From contig CM024753.1 of NCBI GenBank assembly GCA_014218235.1, positions 181,078,348-181,142,347 on the forward strand: 64,000 nt of DNA. Direction: 5' to 3'. Shown here piece after piece: positions 34,566 to 45,236 of this stretch (positions within the stretch are counted from its first letter, which is position 1; each line of letters starts with the position of its first letter). A program made the position numbers and the translations under genes. Below the pieces are notes generated by a model. It did no database searches, had not been told where the DNA came from, and was given only the letters and a program-made list of their open reading frames with translations. The DNA comes from Colocasia esculenta (taxonomy: Eukaryota; Streptophyta; Magnoliopsida; Alismatales; Araceae).

Positions 34566-35649
34566 GGCCATGCGAGGCTCATTTCTAGGTTTTAAGTGTT
34601 TCGAGATATTTCTGGAATTTCTAATTTTTTGTTGTTGTATTTGATTTACAAGCACATATTTTAAACTTTTCCATCTATTATGATAACAACTATTATGATA
34701 TTTACTGATTGATAATCCCTACCAATTTAATATGTCACAATTTCAGAATATGTAAGTTCTTATCATCCCCCATAGCTCCAAACTCTTGCCCATAAGAAAG
34801 AACATGAAAAGCTTCAACTGGATATCCATTTTTTCTGAAATAATGAAAGGATACAACCTTTTACAAAGGGAGGATAGCCCTAAGTCCAATGTAGACTTTA
34901 GGCCCATGGACAACTAACAAGTAACTTTTAACTAAAAACCCAAACAGAAAAAAACAAAAAAAAAATAGAAGTCCAAAATACATATTAATCCTAGATACAG
35001 ATAAACCTCTGGTAAAAAAAAAATAATATGCCCAAAAACCAAATGTGCCCAATATTTTGTCCAAAAAAATCAATATTAGAGGGAGTTCTTTAGAAGTTAT
35101 CAAGTTTTAATGAGGGCTTGCTTTTCTCACATTTTGTTCTTTAGAAGTTATCAAGTTCTAAGCATCAATTCAAACTCTAATGAGGTTACATCTCAATTTA
35201 AACTCTAATGAGGTTACATCTCAATTTATAGCATTTAAAAAAATGAGTACAAAATCTTTTTTGTGGCTATTAGATCCTTAATTCAAACTTATTTCAATAT
35301 GACACTATTATATGGATTGTTTTAATTGCTTACTTTCAGTTTAGTGATTAGTATTGTATTTCTTACTTTAATGCAATTCATGTACATGTATGTATGAATT
35401 TGGTTTATTATTGCACTTGTTCACATGTATAATTTTGTTTTCATATTCCTTTCATATTTATTTGAGTTTTAAATTTGATCTATGCATGTATAGCATTTTT
35501 CACTGCACACACCTCACGAGAGAGTGTTAACCCCGTGTCAATGAACCTTCCCGTTCAAGACTTTGAGATTGATGTGCACGAGTCTTATTTTCAATGATGA
35601 GAACGTGTATATCTAACTCAAAGTCTTGAATTGTCCCGTTTTGGACAGT
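34566..35649. other. CACTA non-coding leader
   Basis: AT-rich, no recognised coding region. A smaller inverted repeat with TTCAAGACTTTGAG arms lies at about 35553-35633, next to the large one at 35650. Confidence 0.6.
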
Positions 35650-35921
35650 CTGTGAATGTTTGATCGCAGTTAGGTGGTCATTTATTATGTGTTTGTATTA
35701 TTTGTTGAAAATTTCGGGTGCGTCTACTCACTCCTCTCTGATATACCTTTATTGATTTAGAATATTTTCTTAACCACTTATTAGTAAGTGTTTAAGAAAA
35801 TATCTTAATCAATAAATATTTTTGGTATATCAGAGAGGTGTGGGGAGATGCTGCCGAAATTTTCAACAAATAATACAAACATATAGTAAATGGTCATCTG
35901 AGTGCGATCAAATATTCACAG
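35650..35921. repeat. About 270-bp inverted repeat upstream of the CACTA transposase
   Basis: The left arm (CTGTGAATGTTTGATCGCA ... GTTTGTATTATTTGTTG) pairs with the right arm (CAACAAATAATACAAAC ... ATCAAATATTCACAG) over about 130 bp each, with mismatches and almost no loop (centre near 35785, CACTTATTAGTAAGTG). It ends about 125 bp before the transposase start codon. Confidence 0.88.
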
Positions 35922-36046
35922 ATGGGTAAAAAGTGATAATCTTAATAATATATCCTACCTATTCATTTTGACTTACTCGAACGATGTGAGGGTGTGTTGG
36001 ATTTTAACTCGGGACATGACATTTAATATGTGTAGGAAAAATGTCT

Positions 36047-39000
36047 TATGAGAATTGGTCATGGATGTACCGTGGAATAGTGAATGGAGTTGTGATCGAG
36101 GAGTTTAAAGACAGAGTTGACAGTTTTATTGAGTTTGCATTGAGTAATTCATCAGTAGCAGTTGATCCGATGGGTAACATCTGATGTCCGTGTTCGGCTT
36201 GTAAGAACAGAAAGTGGATATCGACATGGGATGTGCAACATCATCTTTATACGAGAGGATTTGTTGGCCATTATGAGTTATGGTCATGTCATGGTGAGTT
36301 GAATATTCAGTCGTCTGCACCAGCTAATTACTTTGCCTTCACAAGTACGTACGTAGACATGGTTGTCGATGCTGCTGGTCCGGAGTTCAATATTCATGAA
36401 GATCAAATAAATGAAGAAGTGCCGAATGATACAGCTCAGAGATTTTATCAGTTACTTCAAGATGCTGATGAGCCATTATGGGATGGTTGTGAGAAGCATA
36501 CACGGTTGTCTGCAGTGTCGCAGCTATTGAATTTGAAATCTGAATTTCATATGAGCGAGAGTTGTTTTGACCGGCTTCTCTTACTGGTCAAGAGCATGCT
36601 TCCTCAATCAGAGAGGTTACCTGCTGACTTTTACCGTGCGAAGAAGATGATGAATGATTTGGGGCTTGGTTTTATGAAAATTGATGCATGTCCGAATCAC
36701 TATATGTTGTACTACAAAGAGGATGCAGATAAGACATCATGCTGTATTTGTAAGCATGATAGGGTCAAGCCCAAGAGAGGGGACAAGTCAAAGCAGAAGG
36801 ATGTTCCGTATAAGTCATTGTGGTACTTTCCTATCACACCCAGATTGCAGCGATTGTTCATGTCCTCGAGGACAGATGGACATATGACTTGGCATGCGGA
36901 AAGAGTCCGTCGCGACGAAGGTGAAATGAGTCATCCTGCCGATGGTGAAGCTTGGGCTCATTTTATCCGTACTTATCCTTACTTCTCAAGGGATCCACGC
37001 AACGTATGGCTTGGTTTATGCACAGATGGTTTCAATCCTTTCGGAGGCTCGGTGGCATCTTACTCATGTTGGCCAGTATTCCTAACACTGTATAACCTTC
37101 CGCCAGGCATGTGCATGAAGCGTGAGAATCTGTTCCTTTCATTGCTGATTCCGGGTCCAAAAAGTCCAGGAAAGAATATAGACATATATCTCAGACCGTT
37201 GATTGATGAGATGAAATTGTTATGGTCAGATGGTGTGCAGTCTTATGATGCATCCAGAAAACAGAATTTCAATCTGAAGGCTGCATTAATGTGGACAATA
37301 AGTGACTTTCCAGCCTACGACATGTTATCTGGATGGAGCACACATGGGAGGTTGGCATGTCCTTATTGCATGGAGGATTCTAAATCATTTGTGTTGAAAT
37401 CTGGGGGAAAAATCTTGTTGGTTCGATTGTCATCGGCGGTTTCTACCCAGTGACCATCCTTTCCGAAAGCAAAAGGATTCTTTTATGAAAAATACAACTG
37501 TGATGGAGGAGGTAGATATGGAACGGGTGTCTGGTGGAAACATGGCGAGGCGGGTCCAGAACTTACCGACTGTAACACAACTGGCTGGTAGTACCCGACA
37601 AATCCCTGGCTTTGGGAAGGATCACAATTGGGTGAAGCAAAGCATTTTTTGGGAATTGCCTTATTGGTCAACACTTTTGATACGTCATAACCTAGACGTC
37701 ATGCATATAGAGAAGAATGTTTTTGATAATGTGTTCAACACAGTTATGGACGTCAAAGGCAAAACGAAGGATAACGTCAAGGCACGTTTCGATTTGAAAG
37801 TACTTTGTAAACGTCCAGAACTAGAGCTACAACATGTTCAAGGAAAAGTGGTGCAACCTAAAGCTGCATATGTGCTTGGGGCCAGACAGATTAAGGAAGT
37901 GTTGCAATGGTTAAAGCAATTGAGATTTCCGGATGGATATGTCTCGAATATTGCGCGTTGTGTAAATGTCAACGAGGGAAAAATATACGGAATGAAGAGT
38001 CATGACTGCCATGTTTTCATGCAAAGACTGATGCCTCTTGCTTTTCGTGAGTTGTTGCCGAAACAAATATGGGGAGCAATGACTGAGCTGAGTCAATTCT
38101 TCAGGATTTTATCTGCATCAGAACTCAAAATTCATAACTTGCAAAATATGGAGCAAAATATAATTCAGACAGTTTGCAAATTAGAGAAGATATTTCCTCC
38201 AGCATTCTTTGATTCAATGGAGCACCTGATCATCCATTTACCATATGAGGCAAGGGTCGGAGGACCAGTACAATTTCGATGGATGTATCCGTTTGAGAGG
38301 TATATTTCTACATCTCAATTTATTGCCATTACGACGATCTTTTATATTACTTATGTATGCATTTGAATTATTGTCGTAGGTGCATGCACGATCTTAAGAT
38401 GAAAGTCTGCAACAAAGCACAAGTTGAGGGCTCCATTACTCAGGCGTACCTCATTGAGGAGATATCGAACTTCTGTTCGATGTACTTTGACACGGAAATA
38501 TGAACCCGACGCACTCAACCTCCACGTAATGATGATGGTGGAGATTCCGAGGTGTCAGACCGACTCTCTGTATTCAAGTGTCCCGGACGGGCATTCGGAT
38601 CTTCTTCTACTCGCGCACTCCAAGACAGAGAGTTGGTAGCTGCGGAGATCTACGTGTTCATGAATTGCGAAGAACTAGACCCTTACATTCAGTAAGCTCT
38701 CCACGCTTATTCGTCATCATTTGCGTGCATTGCTGCAGAACCTAACGGTTGTGTGACATTTACATTGCAGAGAGTTTGACTCGGTCATATTGCGACGGAA
38801 TCCACGTCTAACTGATGTGCAGGTTGAAAAGGAATGGGAGAAGTCTTTTCCTACTTGGTTAAGATCTCGAGTATGTGTCTAATTATTTTGAAACATAAGT
38901 GTTATGTTTTTATGCAGACTGAGTTGAAGTCATTTATTCAATGTTTGTCTATTTATCTCATAATAGGTTGAACAAGGCTTCATTCCCGATTCAAGAGTAC

Positions 39001-39731
39001 AACAGATCAGTTTTGGCCCCTCGAAGATTGTACGTGTCTATCCAGTCTACATTGTGAATGGATACAGATTTCACACGAGAGATTATGGATGGAATAAGTC
39101 TACGATGAACAACGACGTATGTGTGAAGGGAAGTGCCTACAATGAAAATGAAATTGACTATTATGGCATTCTCGAAGAAGTCATTGAACTGCAATTTTTG
39201 GGACAAGACAACAATGTATTTCTGTTCAAGTGTCATTGGTTTGATCCGACATCTATTCATCATGACACAACATATGGATTAATCGATGTGAAGCATAAGT
39301 CCAAATTGAGTACATATGAGCCATTCATCCTGGCGGCATAAGCCCAACAAGTTTATTATTCAAATTATACATCCCTCAAATTAAGAGATTGGTGGGCTGC
39401 ATGTAGAGTGAAATCAAGACTATTCCCTGAGTATGAGCTTCTCCCGACTGATGATGAGCTCGAAGGTGTTAATGACAACTTTTTCCAATCAGATCAGAGT
39501 GACGCACGAGAGTTGGCAGCTTCTATGCAATACAATGTTCATGATATAAATGAAACAGTTTGCTTACATAAGGATAACGAACAAGAAGAAGTTGACCCAA
39601 ATGTCGCTGAGCGGGAGGTGGAGTCTGATGTGGAGGAAGACTCCCAAGATGATGAGGATGAATTCCAGGATGATGATGAAGATGATGCTGAATTAAACAT
39701 GTCTTCAGCATCTGATGATGAATATAGATAA
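36047..39731 (+). pseudogene. CACTA TNP2-type transposase (Transposase_21), broken
   Basis: It starts at an ATG at 36047 (MSYENWSWMYRG). Domains in order: the N-terminal transposon-associated Cys-rich domain (CPCSACKNRKW), the TNP2/Transposase_21 core (LKSEFHMSESCFDRLLLL ... YKSLWYFPITPRLQRLF ... WLGLCTDGFNPFG ... YDMLSGWSTHGRLACPYC ... HNLDVMHIEKNVFDNV), a DUF4218-like domain (ILSASELKIHNLQ ... FDSMEHLIIHLPYEARVGGPVQ), a DUF4216-like region (about 38985-39340, YGILEEVIELQF), and an acidic Asp/Glu-rich tail (39580-39731). An 80-bp intron (38300-38379) fits GT-AG. This enzyme family cuts CACTA ends. Breaks: TGA at 36182, a frameshift near 37415, TGA near 38502 and TAA near 39340. Confidence 0.9.
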
Positions 39732-40130
39732 TATACTACATATTTTGTAAGAAATTGGTGGTGTTGTTAATTACATGTTCATAATAAATTGCTACTTCAA
39801 ATTGAGTGCTGATGACTTGCTATATCTTTATTTGTATCAATAGAGATATGGTACGTGGAGGATGCAGTCGGACGGTTGCCACGTCCGTTGGCAGAGGGTC
39901 CGCGACCCCGTCCACGACAGGTATACGTATGTGTAAACACAATATTCTAGAATTTATTGTTCATATTAAATGCATGAGAACTAACATACATACAAGAAAG
40001 CAGGGACTGCCTCCCCGTCCACGTCTGCCTCCAGGTCCACGACAGGTATATGCATATGTACACAAACAACCATATGGGTATTATTGTTTATATTGATTTC
40101 ACGAGAACTAACGTACATACAATTTTGCAG

Positions 40131-40538
40131 GGACTGCCTCCCCGTCCACGCCCGTCGTCCTAGCGACAGGTAAATTTCTATATTGTTGTTTATTTGAAAT
40201 TCATAATTTCTAATGTGTATGAAATTTTACAGGGACTGCCTCCCCGTCCACGCCCGTCGTCCCAGCGACAGGTAAATTTCTATATTGTTGTTTATTTGAA
40301 ATTCATAATTTCTAATGTGTATGAAATTTTACAGGGACTGTCTCCCCGTCCACGCCCGTCGTCCCAGCGACAGGTAAATTTATATATTGTTGTTTATTTG
40401 AAATTCATAATTTCTAATGTGTATGAAATTTTGCAGGGACTGCCTCCCCGTCCACGCCCGTCGTCCCAGCGACAGGTAAATTTCTATATTGTTGTTTATT
40501 TGAAATTCATAATTTCTAATGTGTATGAAATTTTGCCT
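40131..40538 (+). repeat. Tandem array of 102-bp units, each a 39-bp mini-exon plus intron
   Basis: Units start at 40131, 40233, 40335 and 40437, exactly 102 bp apart, with a partial fifth. Each has a 39-bp exon (GLPPRPRPSSQRQ, 13 codons) bounded by TTTACAG or TTTGCAG on the left and GTAAATTT on the right. All introns are phase 0. The first unit has a stop (CAG to TAG) and the third a Pro-to-Ser change. The last partial unit lacks the AG acceptor. Confidence 0.9.
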
Positions 40539-42096
40539 CCCTGCCGACCATCCGAGCAGTGCCACCTTCGTCTTCTTCCTCACCACAAGGTAAACGTATG
40601 TTTCAATAGATTAGTATGTTTGGTCTCTTGCAATTTATACAATAATAGTGTACTAAATTGTTTTCAACAGAGGTGGAGAGCCAGCATCCAGCAGCTGAGG
40701 AGGGGCCTCAGCTACCAAGACGACAACCATGCTGGATCTCAGGGTAAAGTTCATCATCTCAGTGTTACTGTATTTGTTATTTAGGATATACATTTCATGT
40801 AGAAAATTAATGTGGAATTGCAGGGGGAAGATAGATCCCAGTCCTGCTTCCCGCTATATTACGACGCTGGTCCCCGCACATATTCCAGGACTAGTGGATG
40901 CATGGAGAGACTTCCCGGTGCCAGTCCGGGATTTATTATTTGACATGTTTACGGTATTTTTATTTTTTAGAAGAGTTGAAGTCATTTATTCAATTATTAT
41001 TAATTTGGGTTTATTGTAGAACGTTGATTAATTTTATTTCTTTACAGCGGAGGTTCACGTTCACGAGACCCGAGGATCTCCCTCGAGCTCGAGCCGTCTG
41101 GGAGATTACGGCCCAGACTAATTTAAGAAAGTCGATGTGGGAGGTACGGGACAAGGCAATGAAGACCACAGGCAACCGGGATCCTATGGCTTGGGTGGAT
41201 TACGGCCCTGTTTGGCTGCGGAGGGACTATTGGGAGTCCCTTTGCGAGCGTTGGGCTGCTGGATCATGGCAGTAGCGGTCACAGGCGGCAATACGCAACA
41301 GAGCAACTCAACCGGAGAAGAATGTGCATACTAGTGGATCCGTATCTTATGCGACCCACAGTAAAAAATTGGTAAGTATTTTATTGTTCGATTCATATAT
41401 ACATATGGATTATTATTGTGAAACTAACTAATTTTGTTGAATTTTAAGCATCACGACCTGGAGCGTGCCCCTACTTTCTGCGAGTTATTTGACCGGACTC
41501 ATAAGCGGAAGGGGACGGATGACTATGTTACCGAGAGTGCCCGCACGATTGCTGTAAGTCAAGCTTTAAATTATGAATTCAATTATGATATTAAAATAAT
41601 TTGTTTTCAATAATTTAATTTTAAAATATTTTACAGGAGACATACGACAGGACAATGGCGGAGCGCTACACAGAGGGCACTCCCCAGCCAGATTTGGATG
41701 CGGACGCTTGGGTCGAGGCAGCGGGAGTGCCGAGGAAGGGTCGAGTGTACGGCGTTGGGGACAGCCTGGATACTCATCGAGTGTTGTCCTCATATGCCAG
41801 TTCGATCGCTCCCCCGGCACACGCGAGTTCATCTTCTGCGCCGCCCGTCAGTGGTGTAGAGGACATTAGAGGCATCATTCGGGAGGAGCTACATGCAGAG
41901 CTACAGACGCAGCGGGTAGAGCTAGAGACGCAGCGGGTAGAGCTAGAGACGCAGCGGGTACAACTACAGACGCAGTTCAGCGATATGGTTCAGCAGTTCA
42001 TCTCAATAATGCAGGGAGTACTCCCCACACAACCAGCAGCTCAGGTCAGTATTAGTATTAATTTCATATACTTAAGATTGGGACGGGCGTTCAATT

Positions 42097-44490
42097 GACG
42101 GATCTAAAAAACACCCAAGTATATATAAAGGGTCAAAACACACAACCCGGGGGGTCCAAAATCCCAAATAGGGATCGGATCGGCGTGCCGTTTTCTCCGA
42201 CACGACCAGGTGGGTTAAAGTGACGTGTGGTAACTGACGGAATCCAATTTGGATCTTCGGATTGGGTTGGGCATTGAAATGACGGATCTAAAAAATACCC
42301 AAGTATATATAAAGGGTCAAAACACACAACCCGGGGGTCCAAAATCCCAAATAGGGATCGGATCAGCGTGCCGTTTTCTCCGACACGACCGGGTGGGTTA
42401 AAGTGACGTGTGGGAACTGACGGAATCCAATTTGGATCTCCGGATTGGGTTGGGCATTGAAATGACGGATCTAAAAACACGGTCAAGCATATATAAATGG
42501 TTAAAACACGCAACCCGGGGGTCTAAAATCCCAAATATGGATCCGATCGACGTGCCGTTTTCTTCAACACGACCGGATGGGTTAAAGTGACGTGTAGAAA
42601 CTGACGGAATCCAATTTGGATCTCCGGATTGGGTTGGGCATTCAAAGGACGGATCTAAAAACGGGCAAGTATATATAAAAGGTTAAAACACACAACCCGG
42701 GGGTCCAAAATCCCAAATAGGTATCCGATCGACGTGCCGTTTTCTCCGACACGACCGGGTAGGTTAAAGTGACGTGTAGAAACTGACGGAATCCAATTTG
42801 GATCCCCGGATTGGGTTGGGCATTCAAAGGACGGATCTAAAAACGGGCAAGTATATATAAAAGGTTAAAACACACAACCCGGGGGTCCAAAATCCCAAAT
42901 AGGGATCCGATCGACGTGCCGTTTTCTCTGACACGACCAGGTGGGTTAAAGTGACGTGTAGAAACTGACGGAATCCAATTTGGATCCCTGGATTGGGTTG
43001 AGCATTCAAAGGATGGATCTAAAAACACGGTCAAACATATATAAATGGTTAAAACACACAACCCGGGGGTCTAAAATCCCAAATAGGGATTCGATCGACG
43101 TGCCGTTTTCTCCGACATGACCGGGTGGGTTAAAGTGACGTGTAGAAACTGACAGAATCCAATTTGGATCTCCGAATTGGGTTGGGCATTTAAAGGACGG
43201 ATCTAAAAACGGGCAAGTATATATAAAAGGTTAAAACACACAACCCGGGGGTCCAAAATCCCAAATAGGGATCCGATCGACGAGTCGTTTTCTCCGACAC
43301 AACCGGGTGGGTTAAAGTGGCATGTAGAAACTGACGAAATTCAATTTGGATCCCCGGATTGGGTTGGGCATTCAAAGGACGGATCTAAAAACGGGCAAGT
43401 ATATATAAAAGGTTAAAACACACAACTCGGGGGTCCAAAATCCCAAATAGGGATCCGATCGACGTGCCGTTTTCTCCGACACGACCGGGTGGGTTAAAGT
43501 GACGTGTAGAAACTGACGGAATCCAATTTGGATCCCCGGATTGGGTTGGGCATTCAAAGGACGGATCTAAAAACGGGCAAGTATATATAAAAGGTTAAAA
43601 CACACAACCCGGGGGTCCAAAATCCCAAATAGGGATCCGATCGACGTGCCGTTTTCTTCGACACGACCGGGTGGGTTAAAGTGACGTGTAGAAACTGACA
43701 GAATCCAATTTGGATCCCTGGATTGGGTTGGGCATTCAAAGGATGGATCTAAAAACACGGTCAAACATATATAAATGGTTAAAACACACAACCCGGGGGT
43801 CTAAAATCCCAAATAGGGATCCGATCGACGTGCCGTTTTCTCCGACATGACCGGGTGGGTTAAAGTGACGTGTAGAAACTGACAGAATCCAATTTGGATC
43901 TCCGAATTGGGTTGGGCATTCAAAGGACGGATCTAAAAACGGGCAAGTATATATAAAAGGTTAAAACACACAACCCGGGGGTCCAAAATCCCAAATAGGG
44001 ATCCGATCGACGTGCCGTTTTCTTCGACACAACCGGGTGGGTTAAAGTGGCATGTAGAAACTGACGGAATCCAATTTGGATCTCCGGATTGGGTTGGGCA
44101 TTCAAAGGACGGATCTAAAAACGGGCAAGTATATATAAAAGGTTAAAACACACAACCCGGGGGTCCAAAATCCCAAATATGGATCCGATCGACGTGTCGT
44201 TTTCTCTAACACGACCGGGTGGGTTAAAGTGGCGTGTAGAAACTGACGGAATCCAATTTGGATCCCCGGATTGGGTTGGGTATTCAAAGGACAGATCTAA
44301 AAACACGGCCAAGCATATATAAATGGTTAAAACACGCAACCCGGGGGTCTAAAGTCCCAAATAGGGATCCGATCGACGTGCCGTTTTCTCCGACACGACC
44401 GGGTGGGTTAAAGTGACGTGTGGGAACTGACGGAATCCAATTTGGATCTCCAGATTGGGTTGGGCATTCAAAGGACGGATCTAAAAACAC
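42097..44490. repeat. 182-bp satellite array with 730-bp higher-order period, in a CACTA intron
   Basis: Unit starts (GACGGATCTAAAAA or variants) lie at 42097, 42281, 42464, 42648, 42830, 43012, 43196, 43378, 43560, 43742, 43926, 44108, 44290 and 44473, giving 13 units of 182-184 bp. From 42830 onward the spacing 182-184-182-182 repeats and variant-specific bases recur every 730 bp. Each unit contains CAACCCGGGGGTC and CGTGCCGTTTTCTCCGACA. Minus-strand ORFs of 61 and 74 codons follow the repeat and are not genes. Confidence 0.95.
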
Positions 44491-44851
44491 CCAAGAAAAT
44501 GATGGATCTAAAAATAGTATTGTATCAAGCTTGAGAAATAATCACATGTTTTAAATTTCATTTTTGAAAATAATGTACGTCTTTTATTTATTATTAATGT
44601 TTCTCATTTTAATTTGTTTTAATATAGGATCCAGCTCCAGACGATGACGAGGCAGGGACAGCAGACAATCCAGCAGATCTATCTTGATTTTTGTATTCAT
44701 TATTCTATATGATTTTATATTTATTGTATTTTATAATTTTATGTTGATTGTGAGTATTTGTTAAATTTATGAATATTGTAGCAGGTTTGACATTGTAGCA
44801 ATGTTGACAAATCATTTTTATTTGCCTATTCGTTTTAAAAAATATGGTGCA

Positions 44852-45236
44852 TTTTCCGACGGATTTACAGACGGATAAGTATCCGTCGGAACTGATAAAT
44901 TACCGACGGAAAAACACCGTCGGTAATTCCGTCGGAATATACTGACGGATATTTTCCGACTGAAAATGTGTCAGTATTTGCGGACCGAAATACCGACTTA
45001 TTTACCGATGGAATTACCGTCGGTAAATACTGACGACTTTTCCGACGGATTTATCTGTCGGAGTTTTCGACCGAATTCCGACGGAATTGTCATCCGTCGG
45101 AAATTTCTGACCAAGTATTTCCGACGGACAGTTTCCGACGAGCTTTGGACGGAAAGCGGTCGGAAGGCGCCTTTTCCGACGGAATACCATCGGATTTCCG
45201 ACGGATTCGGTCCGTCGGAAATAGCGCATTTTCTTG
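44852..45236. repeat. CACTA right subterminal repeats and truncated terminus
   Basis: About 25 copies of CCGACGGA/TCCGTCGG and close variants in both orientations precede the terminus GCGCATTTTCTTG. The final TAGTG expected of a CACTA end is missing and SIRE sequence CTAAAGCTCAC follows at 45237. Confidence 0.9.

Larger units (their letters stand above)
39848..44687 (+). pseudogene. CACTA second gene (TnpA-like, Transposase_24 type), multi-exon
   Basis: The exons read: a Pro/Arg-rich start (39848-39920, with a frameshift), mini-exons at 40004-40045, 40131-40169, 40233-40271, 40335-40373 and 40437-40475, an exon ending 40590, exon 40672-40740, the exon with DPSPASRYITTLVPAHIP ... LLFDMFT (ending about 40953), exon RRFTFTRPEDLPRARAVWE ... 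(from 41048, with a CAG-to-TAG stop near 41273), exon HHDLERAPTFCELFDRTHK, exon ETYDRTMAERYTEGTPQPD ... LPTQPAAQ (41638-42044), and last exon DPAPDDDEAGTADNPADLS (44628-44687). The conserved core matches the Spm/TnpA-related Transposase_24 family, thought to bind subterminal repeats. Near its end a 7-residue unit (VELETQR) is repeated. The final intron, 42045-44627, holds the satellite array. Confidence 0.82.
33443..45236 (+). mobile_element. CACTA (En/Spm-like) DNA transposon, 11.8 kb
   Basis: The left end is CACTACAAGAGAATGCGG, abutting SIRE gag. The right end is GCGCATTTTCTTG, lacking the final TAGTG. Both ends carry many subterminal copies of CCGACGGA/TCCGTCGG, the expected transposase-binding repeats (33468-33585 and 44852-45226). 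Internally: a CT microsatellite, a C-rich leader, a 270-bp inverted repeat, a TNP2-type transposase gene and a second spliced gene of the TnpA/Transposase_24 type. Size and gene content are those of an autonomous-type element, but stops and frameshifts make it inactive now. No target duplication can be checked because the right flank was rearranged. Confidence 0.93.

Noticed and set aside
33506..34655. Several 70-270-codon ORFs on both strands
   Set aside because: They lie in CT, C-rich and subterminal repeats of the CACTA leader; the translations are simple repeats such as RERERE or PPPP.
40131..40538. CRISPR-like array
   Set aside because: The spacing is regular, but the whole 102-bp unit is conserved with no unique spacers, and splice sites and coding phase explain it.
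42133..44490. Repeated 60-75-codon minus-strand ORFs
   Set aside because: They are created by the 182-bp satellite; the period is not a multiple of three and each ORF ends within one or two units.
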